A stretch of 64,000 bases of DNA. It comes from Chryseobacterium phocaeense. Its GTDB lineage: Bacteria; Bacteroidota; Bacteroidia; Flavobacteriales; Weeksellaceae. Position numbers and translations under genes: made by a program. Every line of letters starts with the position of its first letter. Position 1 is the stretch's first letter. Where the stretch lies: contig NZ_LT827015.1 in NCBI RefSeq assembly GCF_900169075.1, positions 744,001-808,000 on the forward strand, in the 5' to 3' direction. The notes beneath the pieces were generated by a model. The model worked only from the letters and a program-made list of their open reading frames with translations. It was not told where the DNA came from and made no database searches. This document shows, piece by piece, positions 61,232-64,000 of this stretch.

Positions 61232-63490
61232 ATGAGAAAGAAAATACTATTTCTATCGAGTTTTATATTCCTTTCTGGAACAGCTATGTCACAGCAGAAC
61301 ACGTGGAGCAGGGCTGCACAGAAAACTGTGAAAGAAACAAGAGAAAGAAATGTAAGAACTTCAGATTATCAGTTGGTCAGCCTGAATACAGATGAACTGA
61401 AGCACCAGCTTTCTCTGGCACCGGAAAGAAACAGGCTTTCTTCAGAAAAAGGAATTCTTGTGAAATTTCCGAATGACCAGGGAACATTTGATATCTATGA
61501 AGTATTTGAAGCATCTACCATGCACCCGGATCTGCAGGCAAGATATTCCGAGGTAAGATCTTATACCGGACAGAAAGTAGGAGATCCTTCTACCAACATC
61601 AGATTCACTTATGATCCGTATTTCGGACTGAATGCAGTGGTGAGAGGGATAAAAGGCATGTACTATATAGATTCATATTCTAAAGATAACAAGACCTATA
61701 TGGTATATGACAGAAAAAATGCCACTTCACAAAGCCGTTTCGACTGTCTGTTCAAAGGAGATTCCCCTTTAAATGATCTGGTTCCCGAAGTGCACGGCAA
61801 AACCGTTGCAGACGGCTTGCTGCGGAGATACAGGCTGGCTATCAGTACCACTATAGAGTATACTGCTTATGCAGCCCAGCAGGCAGGGGTAGGTACCGGA
61901 ACTGATGCACAGAAAAGAGCGGCTGTACTGGCTGCAGTGAATCTGGCGGTAGCCCGTCTTAACCAGGTGTTTGAAAATGAAATTTCTGTGACTTTGCAGC
62001 TTGTGGCCAATACAGACCAGCTATTCTTTATTTCTTCAGATACCTTTGATGCGCTGGATGCCTACCAGATGATTGATGAAAACATTGTGGTAACCAATAA
62101 TGCCATCGGAGCCAATAATTATGATATCGGGCATGTATTTTTTCAGGCTACCCAGGGGAATGACAATGGCTTAGCTTACACGCCTTCAGTATGCAGCAGC
62201 GTAAAAGCGGGAGGCGTTACAGGTTCGGCAATTCCGGTAGGAGATCCTTTTGTGATTGATTTCGTAGCACACGAAATGGGGCATCAGTTTGGGGCTAACC
62301 ATACCCAGAATAATACTTGTAACAGAAATGACAATACTTCAATAGAACCGGGAAGTGCAAGTACCATTATGGGATATGCAGGAATCTGTTCTCCAAACGT
62401 TCAGAGTAACAGTGACGCCTATTTCCATGCAGTAAGCATCCGCGAAATGTATACAAGAATTACCACCGGAGGAAACTGTGGCGTAAATACACCCACCGGA
62501 AACAATGAACCAACTGCCAATGCCGGACCTGACAGAACAATTCCTATGGGAACACCGTTTGCTTTAACAGGAGTAGGTTCCGATCCGGATGGTGATGCTA
62601 TTACCTACAACTGGGAACAGATCGACTTTGGTGCCGCAACGATGCCTCCAAGACCGGCAAATGCACAAGGGCCAATGTTCAGATCGCTGTGGGCTACAAC
62701 GTCACCTACAAGATATTTTCCAAGACTTTCGACCATTATTGACGGATATAATTCAACCATTATTACACCTTCAAACCCTAAATCATGGGAGAAACTGTCT
62801 ACCGTAGCCAGAACTTTAAATTTCTCGTTACTGGTAAGAGATAATAAGCCGGTGGGCGGACAAACCGGACGGGATGACATCCAGCTTACCGTAACTACTG
62901 CTGCGGGACCATTTACGGTAACTTCCCAGAATGCTGCAGGGGTGGTCTGGAATTCAGGCACATCTCAAACCATTACTTGGAACGTTGCCAATACCAATGC
63001 AGCACCTGTGAATACGGCGAACGTAATGATCCTGCTCTCTAAAGACGGCGGGCTTACTTTCCCTCATACGCTTGTAGCAAGTACTCCAAACAACGGATCA
63101 TACACATTCAATGTTCCGGGAGGTTTGGGAACCTCTTCTACAGCAAGAATTATGATTAAAGCAGTAGATAATGTATTTTTAAATGTGAATACCACCAACT
63201 TCACAATCAATTCTACACTGGGAACCAGCGAAACTGAAAAAGCTGAAGAAGGAATAAAAATTTACCCGAATCCTTCAAAAGGAATTTTCACCATCGAAAC
63301 TGAAGCAGCCAACGGAATTGCGTACACTGTTTTTGCGATGGACGGGAAACTTGTTAATGCTACAAAAGAACTGAAAGGCAGTAAAATCCGTGAAGAAGTT
63401 AATTTATCCTCTCTTCCGTCAGGAGTTTACATTATTCAGGTAGACAAAGACGGTCAGAAGATCTCTAAGAAACTGATCATCAAAAAATAA
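61232..63490 (+). CDS. Secreted reprolysin-like zinc metallopeptidase with PKD-like and T9SS domains
   Basis: A 752-residue exported metalloprotease. Signal peptide about 1-20 (ends AMSQ). An N-terminal prodomain-like part (about 20-200) precedes the catalytic domain, with zinc motif H347-E-M-G-H351-QFGAN-H357 (HExxHxxGxxH) and a Met-turn in STIMGYAG. A PKD-like Ig domain follows (EPTANAGPDRTIPMGTPFAL, DPDGDAITYNWEQ), then a beta domain, then a type A T9SS sorting domain (IKIYPNPSKGIFTIE to SKKLIIKK). It belongs to the metzincins; substrates unknown. It is co-transcribed with the preceding lipoprotein. Confidence 0.94.
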   Translation: MRKKILFLSSFIFLSGTAMSQQNTWSRAAQKTVKETRERNVRTSDYQLVSLNTDELKHQLSLAPERNRLSSEKGILVKFPNDQGTFDIYEVFEASTMHPDLQARYSEVRSYTGQKVGDPSTNIRFTYDPYFGLNAVVRGIKGMYYIDSYSKDNKTYMVYDRKNATSQSRFDCLFKGDSPLNDLVPEVHGKTVADGLLRRYRLAISTTIEYTAYAAQQAGVGTGTDAQKRAAVLAAVNLAVARLNQVFENEISVTLQLVANTDQLFFISSDTFDALDAYQMIDENIVVTNNAIGANNYDIGHVFFQATQGNDNGLAYTPSVCSSVKAGGVTGSAIPVGDPFVIDFVAHEMGHQFGANHTQNNTCNRNDNTSIEPGSASTIMGYAGICSPNVQSNSDAYFHAVSIREMYTRITTGGNCGVNTPTGNNEPTANAGPDRTIPMGTPFALTGVGSDPDGDAITYNWEQIDFGAATMPPRPANAQGPMFRSLWATTSPTRYFPRLSTIIDGYNSTIITPSNPKSWEKLSTVARTLNFSLLVRDNKPVGGQTGRDDIQLTVTTAAGPFTVTSQNAAGVVWNSGTSQTITWNVANTNAAPVNTANVMILLSKDGGLTFPHTLVASTPNNGSYTFNVPGGLGTSSTARIMIKAVDNVFLNVNTTNFTINSTLGTSETEKAEEGIKIYPNPSKGIFTIETEAANGIAYTVFAMDGKLVNATKELKGSKIREEVNLSSLPSGVYIIQVDKDGQKISKKLIIKK

Positions 63491-63509
63491 GACAGACTTT
63501 TTTGATATA

Positions 63510-63551
63510 AAAGAACCCGTTCAATTTGGTATTGAACGGGTTTTATTTTTA
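63510..63551. terminator. Terminator between the metallopeptidase and prfC genes
   Basis: AACCCGTTCAAT (63514-63525) and ATTGAACGGGTT (63531-63542) form a perfect 12-bp stem with loop TTGGT, then TTATTTTT; it may act for both converging genes. Confidence 0.92.
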
Positions 63552-63564
63552 ATTGAATTTAATA

Positions 63565-64000
63565 TTAAGCGTTATTAAATTCGCTGATAAAATGCAGTTT
63601 TACATTCGGGAACTTCTCCTGGGTCATATGAATGGTGAATGAAGAATCTGCAAGGAATACAAGCTGGTCATATTTATCCCTGGCCAGGAAACGCTGCTTT
63701 AATCTTGCAAACTCTTTGAATTCTTCAGACTTTTCATCCGCTTCCACCCAGCATGCTTTATGCATGGAAAGAGGCTCATAAGTACATTTGGCACCGTATT
63801 CATGCTCCAGACGGTACTGAATAACTTCGTACTGAAGTGCCCCCACAGTTCCAATGATCTTTCTTCCGTTCATTTCCAGGGTAAATAACTGGGCAACCCC
63901 TTCATCCATCAGCTGGTCAATACCTTTGGCAAGCTGTTTGGCTTTCAGCGGATCGTTGTTGTTGATATATCGGAAATGTTCCGGAGAGAAGCTTGGAACA
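63565..64000 (-). CDS. prfC: Peptide chain release factor 3, C-terminal 145 residues (cut by window edge)
   Basis: RF3 is the GTPase that recycles RF1/RF2 from the ribosome. Only the C-terminal part is inside the window; the gene continues past base 64000. Family signatures are PSFSPEHFRYINNNDPLK, LAKGIDQLMDEGVAQLF, GALQYEVIQYRLEHEYGA and, near the end, QKFLARDKYDQ-like RFLARDKYDQLVFLADSS. The stop is at 63565-63567. The GTPase domain is outside the window, so intactness cannot be judged. Confidence 0.95.
   Translation of the reverse strand, partial: VPSFSPEHFRYINNNDPLKAKQLAKGIDQLMDEGVAQLFTLEMNGRKIIGTVGALQYEVIQYRLEHEYGAKCTYEPLSMHKACWVEADEKSEEFKEFARLKQRFLARDKYDQLVFLADSSFTIHMTQEKFPNVKLHFISEFNNA

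Overview
The window looks like chromosome from a Chryseobacterium-type flavobacterium (Bacteroidetes, Weeksellaceae). The DNA is AT-rich. Promoters follow the Bacteroidetes pattern (TTTG, about 20 nt, TAnnTTTG) and start codons lack strong Shine-Dalgarno sites. Five proteins end in type IX secretion (T9SS) sorting domains. Family members such as MsrA-MsrB, the exonuclease-PolIII alpha fusion and archaeal-type ProRS also fit. About fifty genes are present. I see no rRNA, tRNA, CRISPR array, prophage or transposase; the genus call is inference.

Layout. 1-5.9 kb: alaS (cut by the window edge), an ECF sigma / zinc anti-sigma pair followed by a DUF417 membrane protein and a membrane-anchored MsrAB (a likely oxidant-defence module), then an ABC-2 exporter. 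6-11.3 kb: an unusual AAA ATPase, a DadA-type oxidoreductase, a small AT-rich membrane protein flanked by inverted repeats, prfB and a DedA protein. 11.3-21.8 kb: two secreted hydrolases, DUF808, grpE-dnaJ, a 96-bp tandem repeat array, mntH, a DUF937-OmpA protein and proS. 21.9-30.7 kb: a W/G/Y-rich lipoprotein with a FadL-type porin, a methyltransferase-ZIP transporter pair, a THUMP RNA methyltransferase, a secreted protein and an SDR-AraC operon with a clear operator. 30.8-37.3 kb: a glycosyltransferase, a Cys/Met lyase divergent from an Lrp regulator, bestrophin and a fused 2-oxoacid dehydrogenase E1. 37.3-52 kb: two tandem T9SS subtilisins, dnaE and two related T9SS adhesin-like proteins. 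52-64 kb: a 52-residue membrane microprotein with a K+ channel that carries a zinc ribbon, NIF3 with a coiled-coil partner that has lost its zinc ligands, fatty-acid activation and oxidation genes, lipoproteins, a T9SS metalloprotease and partial prfC.

How the genes fit together. Most are housekeeping (translation: alaS, prfB, proS, prfC; replication: dnaE; folding: grpE-dnaJ) mixed with envelope and secretion genes suited to a proteolytic environmental flavobacterium. The most system-like locus is sigma/anti-sigma/DUF417/MsrAB at 1.3-3.8 kb. The sequence also shows several operators, three promoters that almost touch their start codons (possible leaderless mRNAs), and several families of short intergenic repeats.
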